From assembly GCA_035543875.1 (NCBI GenBank), contig DATKIY010000214.1:1-23725 (forward strand): 23,725 bases of DNA, written 5' to 3'. This document shows, in pieces, positions 1-6,228 of the stretch. The notes under the pieces were generated by a model. The model ran no database searches, was not told the origin of the DNA, and saw only the letters and a list, made by a program, of their open reading frames with translations. The position numbers and the translations under genes are program-made. Within the stretch, counting starts at the first letter, position 1. Each line of letters begins with the position of its first letter. The DNA is from DATKIY01 sp035543875. Its GTDB lineage: Bacteria > Actinomycetota > Actinomycetes > JAHEKZ01.

Positions 1-55
1 CGTCCTCGGTGGCGAGCTCGGTACTGTCGTGGATAACGGAAACCAGATACTTCAT
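1..55 (-). CDS. YCII-related (DGPF-type) protein, 5' end only
   Basis: Only the first 18 codons are inside the window, and the gene runs off the left edge. The start is ATG at 53-55 on the minus strand, with AGGAG 11 nt upstream. The visible N-terminus begins MKYLVSVI followed by a polar stretch ending in TELATED. YCII-related proteins, small ferredoxin-like-fold proteins often linked to ECF sigma factors, typically start with MKYxxxI followed by an acidic segment, so I assign that family from the N-terminus alone. No catalytic residue can be checked. It lies downstream of the FG-GAP gene in the same direction, separated by about 210 bp. Confidence 0.4.
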   Translation of the reverse strand, partial: MKYLVSVIHDSTELATED

Positions 56-266
56 TCTCGGATCATCTCCTGTGCTTGGGGTGCCCCTGATGGGCGGCCG
101 CTCACCCCTGCTACGAACGTCTATGCCACGATCCGACACCGTCTCCCAGATTCTGGCTAGGACTTTCTGGAACGCCGATTGGTGGTCGACGTCCGCGCGA
201 GATCTGGGTCGAGTGAATCGCACGCTCTCGCCTGCTGGCCAGTCGCCGCGGCGTGCGGCCAGTCAA
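56..266. other. Intergenic gap between the YCII-like gene and the FG-GAP gene
   Basis: I see no convincing gene here. The long plus-strand frame crossing this stretch is antisense to the FG-GAP gene and has no family resemblance. The part next to the FG-GAP stop codon holds the inverted repeat listed separately. The remainder presumably contains the promoter of the YCII-like gene, but I could not pick a clear -10/-35 pair. Confidence 0.5.
235..262 (-). terminator. Possible hairpin terminator after the FG-GAP gene
   Basis: CTGGCC at 235-240 pairs with GGCCAG at 257-262 around a 16-nt GC-rich spacer that contains the smaller palindrome GCCGCGGC. It starts 4 nt beyond the FG-GAP stop codon. There is no U-tract, so termination is inferred from position only. 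Confidence 0.3.
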
Positions 267-1661
267 CTAACCGAGCAGCGACACGAAACTCAGACTCCCG
301 GGAGCATCGGGGGCCCACTTCGGTCGATTTGGAACCATGACCTCTGGGTCGAATCCGATAGCTTTTTTGGTATCAAATTTGGTGGCTCCGAACGGCACGA
401 GTACACCGAACCCCGGGCCGACAACGGCGTCCGACGGATGTGGCTTGCCCAGCCAGGTAAATGCCAACAATGCGTCGGCACCCGATGTCTCGAGCTTGGC
501 GACGCCGACCCGCTCGCCGAACATCTGCTCGTTCCCGGCGCGACCAAGGATGCCAGGTTTTGTGAGGTTTACGCCTGTGCTGCGGACCTTGCCAGTTCGC
601 GAAGGTGAGCCGAAGACCACAACCACTCGACCGCCTCTTCGATCGCCAGGTACACCGATAGCAATGTCACCGAAGCCATCGGCGTCGAAGTCGCCCACGG
701 CCACAGACTGACCGAAGTACTCGGCACCTGTCGTTGCACCTCTCACTCCTGCGCGTTCCTGACTGATACTGCTGGCGTTCCGTACAACCAGTCCGTTGGA
801 ACCGCCCCACAGGACCCTTACAAATCCACCACCTTTGGGCATGCCCTTAACGACATCGGCGTAGCCATCCGAGTCGACATCGCCCACAGCAAAGCCGGGG
901 TACACACCTCGCCTCGACTCCAGCCGACTGCGGAAGTCGCTCTTCACGATGGGGGCCGCATCAGGTCCGGATGACACGATAGTTATGTGTCCATACCAAC
1001 CGACCGCTAAGTCATCAACACCGTCTCCAGTGACATCTCCGGATGCCAACGCTGTCTTGTCTCGGAAATGATTAGCCGGGAGCCCGAGTTCAGTTCGACT
1101 GGTTCGAACAACTTGCTCCGGCCCATCCGGGGAACCAAGGAAAATATACAGCTTGTCGGTTCGCCATTGGAGGCACGCGAAGTCTGCAAATCCGTCGGCG
1201 TTCCAATCCAATGCGTTCGCGTTCGCCGGCCCTGGCGAGTTATTCAAGCCGATCGAGCAGGTGTCCTCGGCATTTGAAATCTTTACGCGGTTGGCGTCGT
1301 CGACGCCGTCTGGCCCTCCGGGTATCCACATCGGGCCCCACTTGGAACCAACGAACAGGTCGGTGAACCCGTCGCCGTTCGCGTCGCCAAATCCATCTGG
1401 TGTTCGGCCACGGTTCGGCCTCATGAGAACCGGTGTTCGTCCGGTTCCCATTCGGATCATCGTCCCCGTCAATATCGGGGTCGCAGGTCCTTGCGTGTCA
1501 CGTTTTGGATAGTCGAAGGACACCGCGACATCCCCCAGACCATCGCCGTCGAAGTCGATGCCCGCGCGCGCGGGCGGACTGCTGGCGGCTGGAACCGCAC
1601 CCGCAAGAACGAGCAAGAAGGCCGACCCAAGCAGTAGACACTTTGTCACCAGATTGTGCAT
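267..1661 (-). CDS. Secreted FG-GAP / integrin-alpha-like beta-propeller protein
   Basis: This 464-residue protein is predicted to be exported. Residues 1-27 form a signal peptide (basic residue K7, hydrophobic core 9-23, AxA-type sites near 24-33). The rest holds six calcium-loop motifs of the DxDxDGxxD type at residues 36-44, 93-101, 152-160, 209-217, 261-269 and 324-332. Each is followed by a hydrophobic strand of the AVG or DLAVG type, as in FG-GAP (VCBS) repeats. A seventh repeat, with FGERV at about 381, lacks the acidic loop. Seven repeats are the number expected for a complete propeller. C135 and C163 could form a disulfide. The ATG at 1661 is chosen because GGAGG (1667-1671) lies just upstream and the signal peptide starts there; an in-frame ATG at 1715 would put 18 non-signal residues in front. 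The ligand is unknown. Confidence 0.85.
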   Translation of the reverse strand: MHNLVTKCLLLGSAFLLVLAGAVPAASSPPARAGIDFDGDGLGDVAVSFDYPKRDTQGPATPILTGTMIRMGTGRTPVLMRPNRGRTPDGFGDANGDGFTDLFVGSKWGPMWIPGGPDGVDDANRVKISNAEDTCSIGLNNSPGPANANALDWNADGFADFACLQWRTDKLYIFLGSPDGPEQVVRTSRTELGLPANHFRDKTALASGDVTGDGVDDLAVGWYGHITIVSSGPDAAPIVKSDFRSRLESRRGVYPGFAVGDVDSDGYADVVKGMPKGGGFVRVLWGGSNGLVVRNASSISQERAGVRGATTGAEYFGQSVAVGDFDADGFGDIAIGVPGDRRGGRVVVVFGSPSRTGKVRSTGVNLTKPGILGRAGNEQMFGERVGVAKLETSGADALLAFTWLGKPHPSDAVVGPGFGVLVPFGATKFDTKKAIGFDPEVMVPNRPKWAPDAPGSLSFVSLLG

Positions 1662-1666
1662 GGGAG

Positions 1667-1671
1667 CCTCC
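1667..1671 (-). promoter_or_regulatory. Shine-Dalgarno deciding the FG-GAP start
   Basis: GGAGG on the minus strand sits 5 nt before the ATG at 1661. It supports that start over the upstream in-frame ATG at 1715. Confidence 0.6.
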
Positions 1672-1791
1672 GCGGTTAGTTGGCTCAAGCCTTGCGGCGA
1701 TGTCTCCTGCCCCACAGTGACGAAGGTCCCGGATCCGATCGCTCCTGGTCCTTAGGCCTGGTGCATGCGCACGAATCCGCAAACGAATGAC

Positions 1792-1797
1792 TAAGTT
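1792..1797 (+). promoter_or_regulatory. Candidate leaderless -10 element for the DUF1579-like gene
   Basis: TAAGTT ends 6 nt before the ATG at 1804, and no Shine-Dalgarno is visible. A TAnnnT hexamer at this spacing puts the transcription start at or next to the A of the ATG, as in actinobacterial leaderless genes. No good -35 is seen. Confidence 0.45.
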
Positions 1798-1803
1798 GAG
1801 CGC

Positions 1804-2235
1804 ATGAGTGGGCTCGACTTCTGGATCGGTGAGTGGGATGCGTCGTGGGACGGCGGCGAGGGCAGCAACACGGTGACCCGTGAACTCGACGGTCGGGTTG
1901 TCGTTGAACGGTTTGAGGCACCGCCGCCGGAACCGTTCTCTGGGATGAGTGTGAGCGTGCCGGTTGGCGATACGGATGACTGGCGTCAGACCTGGGTCGA
2001 CTCAACGGGAAGCTATTGGACGTTCGTTGGCGGCCCGCAAACCGATGGAACCTTCATCCTTGGTACTCCCGAGCGCGTTGATGCAGAGCAAGTTTTCAAG
2101 CGCATGGTTTTTTCGGATATTACGTACGACTCCTTCAACTGGCGATGGGAGTTCTCAGGCGACGGTGTGGACTGGCAGCAGCGATGGGCGATTCGATACA
2201 ACCGAAAGGCTGCAGCCAGTAGTACCGCCGGTTAG
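1804..2235 (+). CDS. DUF1579-like / lipocalin-like small protein
   Basis: A 143-residue soluble protein without signal peptide or membrane segment. It opens with DFWIGEWD at residues 5-12. Next come the segments TRELDGRVVVERFE, MSVSV, WRQTWVDSTGSYWTFVGG and, near the end, WQQRWAIRYNR. This spacing of Trp/Gly-rich strands is typical of DUF1579-like proteins, predicted beta-barrels whose ligand or activity is generally unknown. I recognise the family by pattern only. It lies head to head with the FG-GAP gene (142 bp between start codons) and is followed 9 nt later by the META-domain gene on the same strand, so the two may be co-transcribed. The start is ATG 1804, with a -10-like hexamer immediately upstream instead of a Shine-Dalgarno. 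Confidence 0.7.
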   Translation: MSGLDFWIGEWDASWDGGEGSNTVTRELDGRVVVERFEAPPPEPFSGMSVSVPVGDTDDWRQTWVDSTGSYWTFVGGPQTDGTFILGTPERVDAEQVFKRMVFSDITYDSFNWRWEFSGDGVDWQQRWAIRYNRKAAASSTAG

Positions 2236-2238
2236 CCT
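2233..2238 (+). promoter_or_regulatory. Candidate -10 element built on the upstream stop codon
   Basis: TAGCCT begins with the TAG stop codon of the DUF1579-like gene and is followed by 6 nt (TTTTTC) before the ATG at 2245. The spacing matches the other leaderless candidates in the window, and the gene has no Shine-Dalgarno. A separate leaderless transcript for the META-domain gene is therefore plausible. Confidence 0.35.
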
Positions 2239-2244
2239 TTTTTC

Positions 2245-2778
2245 ATGACGCAGGTGTGGACGTTGACGCCGGCCGAACCGATTGCCCCGGATCCAAGGCC
2301 GTCCCGCGGGCAAAACATCGGTCTCATCGCGCTAGGCGTCGTTTTCGGACTTTTGCTGGCATGGGCGGGTATCAACTTTGCTGACTCGCAGCGTCACCCG
2401 GACCCACTGAATGAGTCCGGCCCTTGGATTGTCGTTGGTGCACCGCCGGTTGCTCGTGCGACTGCTCCGTTGACCGTTGTGTTTGCCGGCGGGTCGCTGC
2501 CAATTACGACGGGATGTGGAAGCTTCGCCGCGCGATACTCGCAAGACGGCACAACGCTGACCTTCCAGGATCTGCCGCCCGCGTCCGTGCGTTGCACTGG
2601 AGTCGCAGCGGCGCAGCACCGTTGGTTGATGGGCCAGCTTGCGCAGACGGCATCGTTTACGCCCGGCCGGTGGTGGGACGAGACGGAGAATCCGGTCGTC
2701 ACCTTGCTCGACGACGCGGGTGAGCCGCTGCTTGCACTTTCGTTGCCCGATCGAGCGGGTCAACCGAGTGGTGACTAG
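2245..2778 (+). CDS. Membrane-anchored META-domain (HslJ-like) protein
   Basis: A 177-residue protein with a short Pro-rich cytoplasmic N-terminus (1-22), one transmembrane helix at about 25-44 and an extracytoplasmic domain. The domain has the META pattern: a Gly-Cys-containing strand at GCGSFAARY (C91), then DGTTLTF, a second cysteine in VRCTG (C117), a helix with QHRWLMGQL, and a final strand VVTLLDD...LLALSL. META domains are found in HslJ and related envelope proteins. The two cysteines could form a disulfide outside the cell. No enzymatic role is known. Its stop codon overlaps the stop of the convergent aminotransferase gene. The start is ATG 2245; no Shine-Dalgarno is seen. Confidence 0.7.
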   Translation: MTQVWTLTPAEPIAPDPRPSRGQNIGLIALGVVFGLLLAWAGINFADSQRHPDPLNESGPWIVVGAPPVARATAPLTVVFAGGSLPITTGCGSFAARYSQDGTTLTFQDLPPASVRCTGVAAAQHRWLMGQLAQTASFTPGRWWDETENPVVTLLDDAGEPLLALSLPDRAGQPSGD

Positions 2779-4124
2779 GTAATCGCCGCGAGGAACTCGT
2801 CAGAGACCGCGAGGAAGGCGTCGACGTCCTCCTGTGTTGCGGCAAACGACACGGCTGGACCGCTGGTCGCGATGGCATCCCAGATGCCTCGGTTGGCGTA
2901 GAAGCCCTTTCGGGCGTCACAGAAGTCTTCGTCGATTGAGTTGTAGCCGTCGTACCCAGTGATCGGTGGATCCGTGGTGAGGCGCCACTGACAGCGGCCA
3001 CCCCAGCGATCGATGGTGAATGGCAAGCCGGACTTGTCGACGAGGGCTTGCAACCCGTTCTGCAGTTGCTGTCCTAGACCGTCGACACGGGCGTGTGCCT
3101 CTTTGGTGAAGACTTCCGACAGACCAGCTTTCGCCGCGGCCATGGAAAGCGCGTTTCCGTAGACGGTCCCTCCGGTTGGCACGCCTGGTTCGGTCATGAA
3201 GTCGCCCTCAAGGTTTGCGGCGAGATAGTCCGAGAGCGGCTCGGACATGCCGAAGACTCCGACTGGGACTCCACCACCGATCCCCTTGCCACCGGTCACC
3301 ATGTCGGGGGTGAGGCTGAATTCCCGGGTTCCACCTCCGTAGACGGCAAACTGAGTGTGCGTCTCGTCGACGATCAGCACACTTCCGTGGGCACGGGTGA
3401 GTTCGCGGAGGGCAGAGTGAAAGGCAGGTTGAGGCATGACGAGCCCGCAGTTGGTCATCGTTGGCTCAAGCAGAACCGCAGCGATGTCGTCGTCCGACAG
3501 TGCAGCCTTGACGGCACCGATGTCGTTGAACGGAACCGTCACCAGATCTTGGCCAGCTCGCGCTGTCATTCCAAGCGCGTTCGGGTCACCGTTGGACCAC
3601 ATCATCTCGTCGATGTGTCCGTGATAGTTCGCACCGAACACCAGGACTTTCGTCCGCTTGGTGAAGGCACGCGCTACACGGAGTGCATCGACGTTGGCGC
3701 CGCTTGCCGACAGCGTGAACTGCCATCTGGGTAGGCCGAAGCGTTCACGCAGGAGTCGAGCCACGTCCAGCGCATCTTCTGTTGGCAACAGGAAATGATT
3801 GCCCTTCGCCGACTGTGCCGCGACAGCTCGATCGATCGCTTCTGGAGCAAAACCGGCAGCCATCGAAAGGTCGGCGAGGTTGAAGTCGCGGTAGGTGTTC
3901 TCGTCCAGGTCGGTGAACTGAGTCCCTTTGCCAGACACCGCGACAACAGGACGGTGTCGCCAGAAGCCAGCCATCCAGGAGACCGGAACTCCGTTGGGCA
4001 TCAGCTCCGCTGCGGTGGACAACCAGGCAGCTGAGCGCGGCGTGCGTTCGGCGAAGGCGGCAAACTCGGAGTCGCGCAGGTTGACCAGCCGCGATCGGAG
4101 GGCGTCGTCGATCAAGTTCTTCAT
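2775..4124 (-). CDS. Class III PLP-dependent aminotransferase (glutamate-1-semialdehyde aminomutase-like)
   Basis: The 449-residue product has the full fold-type I class III aminotransferase pattern. ASGANVDALRVAR (140-152) is the cofactor phosphate-binding region, YHGH sits at 167-170, VDETHT at 252-257 carries D253 (which pairs with the pyridine nitrogen), K280 in TGGKGIGG is the Schiff-base lysine, and GGTVYGN is at 318-324. The order and length resemble HemL and related transaminases acting on omega-amino or beta-amino substrates. The DETHT and GGG-rich active-site context differs enough that I do not call it hemL. No heme genes are nearby. It faces the META-domain gene, sharing a CTAG at the two stops. 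The start is ATG 4124; AGGA lies 8 nt upstream, and CAGGAT could instead serve as a -10. Confidence 0.85.
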   Translation of the reverse strand: MKNLIDDALRSRLVNLRDSEFAAFAERTPRSAAWLSTAAELMPNGVPVSWMAGFWRHRPVVAVSGKGTQFTDLDENTYRDFNLADLSMAAGFAPEAIDRAVAAQSAKGNHFLLPTEDALDVARLLRERFGLPRWQFTLSASGANVDALRVARAFTKRTKVLVFGANYHGHIDEMMWSNGDPNALGMTARAGQDLVTVPFNDIGAVKAALSDDDIAAVLLEPTMTNCGLVMPQPAFHSALRELTRAHGSVLIVDETHTQFAVYGGGTREFSLTPDMVTGGKGIGGGVPVGVFGMSEPLSDYLAANLEGDFMTEPGVPTGGTVYGNALSMAAAKAGLSEVFTKEAHARVDGLGQQLQNGLQALVDKSGLPFTIDRWGGRCQWRLTTDPPITGYDGYNSIDEDFCDARKGFYANRGIWDAIATSGPAVSFAATQEDVDAFLAVSDEFLAAIT

Positions 4125-4130
4125 TCGACG

Positions 4131-4136
4131 ATCCTG
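4131..4136 (-). promoter_or_regulatory. Ambiguous -10 or Shine-Dalgarno upstream of the aminotransferase
   Basis: CAGGAT on the minus strand is 6 nt before the ATG at 4124. It differs from TAnnnT only at the first base and has the same N6 spacing as other candidates. The AGGA inside it could equally be a Shine-Dalgarno, and the sequence alone does not decide. Confidence 0.25.
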
Positions 4137-4180
4137 CCACGGTCAGGGCAGCTTGGGGTATGGGAAGATCGGTCCTGGGC

Positions 4181-4203
4181 CGAACTCAGACCAATTGAGT
4201 TCG
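4181..4203. repeat. Perfect 8-bp inverted repeat upstream of ppiA
   Basis: CGAACTCA (4181-4188) and TGAGTTCG (4196-4203) are exact reverse complements around a 7-nt spacer. They lie in the 133-bp gap between the divergent aminotransferase gene and ppiA. There is no U-tract, so an operator or 5'-leader hairpin is more likely than a terminator. Confidence 0.45.
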
Positions 4204-4257
4204 TTGGCGATATCGAATAAGCATCCGGAAGAAGTATCCGATTGAAGGGGCATGTTC

Positions 4258-4788
4258 GTGGCTGAGCAACTGTTCGCGACGTTGAAGACCAATCAAGGCG
4301 ACATACGCGTTGAGCTCTATCCGAACCACGCCCCGAAGACCGTGGCGAACTTCGTCGAGCTGGCCGAAGGCAGTCGCGAATGGACCGATCCTCGGACCGG
4401 AGAAAAGACCACCGCGAAGCTGTACGACGGTACGACGTTCCACCGCGTCATCCCAAGCTTCATGATTCAGGGTGGAGACCCACTAGGCACCGGCACCGGC
4501 GGTCCTGGTTACCGCTTCGCCGACGAAACGCATCCCGAGTTGACCTTCTCGCAGCCCTATCTTCTCGCGATGGCCAACGCTGGCCCGAACACCAATGGCT
4601 CGCAGTTCTTCATCACTGTGGCGAACACAGACTGGCTCAACTTCAAGCACACCATCTTTGGCAAAGTTGCTGACGCCGACTCTCGAGTGGTTGTCGATGC
4701 GATCGCCGCGGCTGAGACTGGGTCGCAGGACAAGCCGGTGAAGCCAATCATCGTCGAGTCGGTCGACATCGAACGCGCCACTTCCTGA
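4258..4788 (+). CDS. ppiA: Cyclophilin-type peptidyl-prolyl cis-trans isomerase
   Basis: This 176-residue cytoplasmic protein is a complete single-domain cyclophilin that isomerises Xaa-Pro bonds. From the chosen start it has HAPKTVANFVELA (24-36), FHRVIPSFMIQGGD (61-74, catalytic R63), GPGYRFADE, LLAMANAGPNTNGSQFFIT (102-120), W126 and KHTIFGKV (130-137). These are the active-site segments of bacterial cyclophilins. I place the start at GTG 4258 because GAAGGGG lies 7 nt upstream and the protein then begins MAEQLFATLKT, as actinobacterial PpiA proteins do. The ATG two codons earlier (4252) would be only 1 nt from that Shine-Dalgarno. PpiA is usually encoded near gyrA, crgA and pknB, which agrees with the neighbours here. 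Confidence 0.93.
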   Translation: MAEQLFATLKTNQGDIRVELYPNHAPKTVANFVELAEGSREWTDPRTGEKTTAKLYDGTTFHRVIPSFMIQGGDPLGTGTGGPGYRFADETHPELTFSQPYLLAMANAGPNTNGSQFFITVANTDWLNFKHTIFGKVADADSRVVVDAIAAAETGSQDKPVKPIIVESVDIERATS

Positions 4789-4807
4789 TCGAGGTTGTAG
4801 CTAGCCA

Positions 4808-5761
4808 ATGACACAACCAGCGGCCTCTGATCCGAGCGCGCCCCCAACCTGTTACCGCCACCCTGGACGCGAAGCGCATGTGCGCTGTTCGCGCTGTAAT
4901 CGAACGATCTGCCCAGACTGCATGGTGGATGCTGCGGTTGGCTTTCAATGTCCCGAGTGCGTGCGCGAGGGCAATCGTGACGTCCGCGTAGGTCGAACGC
5001 TGGCGGGTGGCGTCGTTCACCGAGATCCCGTGCTACTGACGAAGATCCTGGTCGGCATCAACGTTGGGGTTTATGCACTGCAGGTCCTGAGCAACGGCGC
5101 AGTCGACCAACGCTTCCAAATGGTCGGGTTTTCGGTCGCAGTGAACGGTGACTACTACCGCTTGTTGTCAGCTGCGTTCCTGCACGTAAGCATCACCCAT
5201 CTGCTGTTCAACATGGTTGCGTTGTGGGTTGTCGGAAGTGAGGTTGAACGCCGACTGGGACGCTGGCGGTACCTCACGGTTTACCTGGTGAGCGCTCTTG
5301 CCGGATCGGTCTTTTCGTACGCCGTCGATTCGGTGTTCATTCCGTCGGTCGGAGCCTCGGGGGCAGTCTTTGGACTGTTCGGTGCGCTCTTCGTGCTCGC
5401 GTTGAAGCTGCGGTTTGACGTCCGCGGGATTATTGCGCTGATCGTCATTAACGTCGTGATCGGGTTTATACCCGGGATGAACATCAACTGGCGCGCTCAT
5501 TTTGGTGGTCTTATCGCTGGTGCGCTGCTGACGGCCGCCATGGTCTACGCGCCGCAGCGGAATCGTCTGGCTATCTCCATCGCCGCGTCGGCCGCGATCG
5601 TGGCCGTATGCGTAGGAACTACCGTCTGGCGATCCGATCAGGTGCGAGGCTGCAGCAACTTCGAGCTGCGAACCGATCACTGCGGTTTTCTGATGCCCAC
5701 GGCAACGACGGACCAACCCGCGTCGGACCAAACCGTGACCCCCACATTGACCCCGCTCTAA
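4808..5761 (+). CDS. Rhomboid family intramembrane serine protease with N-terminal zinc finger
   Basis: The 317-residue membrane protein cleaves substrates within or near the membrane. Residues 15-51 form a B-box-like zinc-binding module (C15, H18, then CxxC at 27-30, CxxC at 35-38 and CxxC at 48-51). Several transmembrane helices follow from about 77. The rhomboid signature is complete: HLLFN at 131-135 (oxyanion His/Asn), GASGAVFG with nucleophile S184, and HFGG with catalytic H231. The C-terminal 70 residues contain one more helix (about 254-272) and a Thr/Pro-rich tail. It lies 19 nt after ppiA on the same strand, so co-transcription is likely. The start is ATG 4808 with GAGG 13 nt upstream, a rather long spacing. 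The 3' end of the gene takes part in the terminator structure described separately. Confidence 0.9.
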   Translation: MTQPAASDPSAPPTCYRHPGREAHVRCSRCNRTICPDCMVDAAVGFQCPECVREGNRDVRVGRTLAGGVVHRDPVLLTKILVGINVGVYALQVLSNGAVDQRFQMVGFSVAVNGDYYRLLSAAFLHVSITHLLFNMVALWVVGSEVERRLGRWRYLTVYLVSALAGSVFSYAVDSVFIPSVGASGAVFGLFGALFVLALKLRFDVRGIIALIVINVVIGFIPGMNINWRAHFGGLIAGALLTAAMVYAPQRNRLAISIAASAAIVAVCVGTTVWRSDQVRGCSNFELRTDHCGFLMPTATTDQPASDQTVTPTLTPL

Positions 5762-5815
5762 AGGGGGGAACGTGACGTTCCCCCCTAAAGAACGGGGGGA
5801 ACGACGGGGTCACGG
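5733..5815. terminator. Nested and mutually exclusive hairpins between convergent rhomboid and crgA genes
   Basis: Hairpin A is an 11-bp perfect stem (5762-5772 with 5776-5786) closed by a 3-nt TGA loop, and it starts on the last base of the rhomboid stop codon. Hairpin B uses the same C-rich arm (5776-5785) paired with a second copy of GGGGGGAACG at 5794-5803. An outer 10-bp stem pairs CCGTGACCCC (5733-5742) with GGGGTCACGG (5806-5815), and GACCCCG at 5749-5755 can replace its left arm. There is no U-tract on either strand. Position suggests a bidirectional terminator. Confidence 0.6.
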
Positions 5816-5840
5816 TGGGTCGGGCCGTCACATGCGGAGG

Positions 5841-5873
5841 TCATCCACAGGGGTTATCCCCACTGTGGACCGA
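5841..5873. repeat. Hairpin with near-DnaA-box sequences
   Basis: TCCACAG (5844-5850) pairs with CTGTGGA (5863-5869), and an inner GGG/CCC closes over a TTAT loop. The same stretch holds TCATCCACA (5841-5849) and TTATCCCCA (5854-5862), each one mismatch from TTATCCACA. A third, weaker match lies on the other strand at 5865-5873. It may be a second terminator for crgA, or DnaA-binding DNA. Confidence 0.4.
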
Positions 5874-5889
5874 GTTTCACACGTGTAAT

Positions 5890-6144
5890 TCAGCGCCAGC
5901 GGGTGGACACCATCAAGCCGCCAAAGATGAAGGCGAATCCGATGACGACGTTCCAGGCACCGAGGGTCGAGACAAAGCCGATGGAGCTGGCCGCGATGTA
6001 GTAGACGACGATCCAAGCCAGCCCGATGAGCAGCAGCGCGACCATGGTGGGGGCCACCCAGCGGCCACTTACTTTCGCGGATTTGGGACGCCGCTCTGGG
6101 GGCGGCGTGAAGTCGCCCTTCTTGCGGGTTCGCGACTTAGGCAC
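5890..6144 (-). CDS. crgA: Cell division protein CrgA
   Basis: An 84-residue membrane protein that, in actinobacteria, sits at the division septum and interacts with FtsZ, FtsQ, FtsI and the growth machinery. From GTG 6144 it starts PKSRTRKKGDF, the typical basic N-terminus. It then has two transmembrane helices (about 30-50 and 61-79) separated by a short loop ending in LGAWN, and closes with STRWR. The GTG is chosen because a near-perfect AGGAGGA (6152-6158) lies 7 nt upstream and the length matches the family (about 84-93). The reading frame is open 19 codons further, but that part has no family likeness. It diverges from the DUF881 gene and is convergent with the rhomboid gene, the usual actinobacterial order. 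Confidence 0.93.
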   Translation of the reverse strand: MPKSRTRKKGDFTPPPERRPKSAKVSGRWVAPTMVALLLIGLAWIVVYYIAASSIGFVSTLGAWNVVIGFAFIFGGLMVSTRWR

Positions 6145-6151
6145 GGCTGCT

Positions 6152-6158
6152 TCCTCCT
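6152..6158 (-). promoter_or_regulatory. Shine-Dalgarno deciding the crgA start
   Basis: AGGAGGA on the minus strand lies 7 nt before GTG 6144. It is one of the strongest Shine-Dalgarno matches in the window and rules out the upstream ATG codons at 6201 and 6180. Confidence 0.75.
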
Positions 6159-6215
6159 GCTGGTCAGGATGGGTGGTCATGGCCGCGGTTGGCCGTGACA
6201 CCTTCTTGTGCCACG

Positions 6216-6221
6216 TAGCGT
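6216..6221 (+). promoter_or_regulatory. Candidate leaderless -10 element for the DUF881 gene
   Basis: TAGCGT ends 7 nt before ATG 6229. GTGACA at 6195-6200 resembles a -35, but the 15-bp spacer is short. No Shine-Dalgarno precedes the ATG. Confidence 0.45.
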
Positions 6222-6228
6222 AGAGCCT

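Noticed and set aside
9..608. Plus-strand frame of about 200 codons
   Set aside because: It is antisense to the FG-GAP gene, whose signal peptide and six calcium loops are unmistakable, and its own product has no family character.
2775..4124. Calling the aminotransferase hemL
   Set aside because: The class III motifs fit, but the active-site context and the absence of heme genes do not support assigning glutamate-1-semialdehyde aminomutase activity.
5168..5731. Minus-strand frame of about 187 codons
   Set aside because: It is antisense to the rhomboid gene, which has intact catalytic Ser and His; the antisense product is rich in Arg, Asp, His and Gln without any motif.
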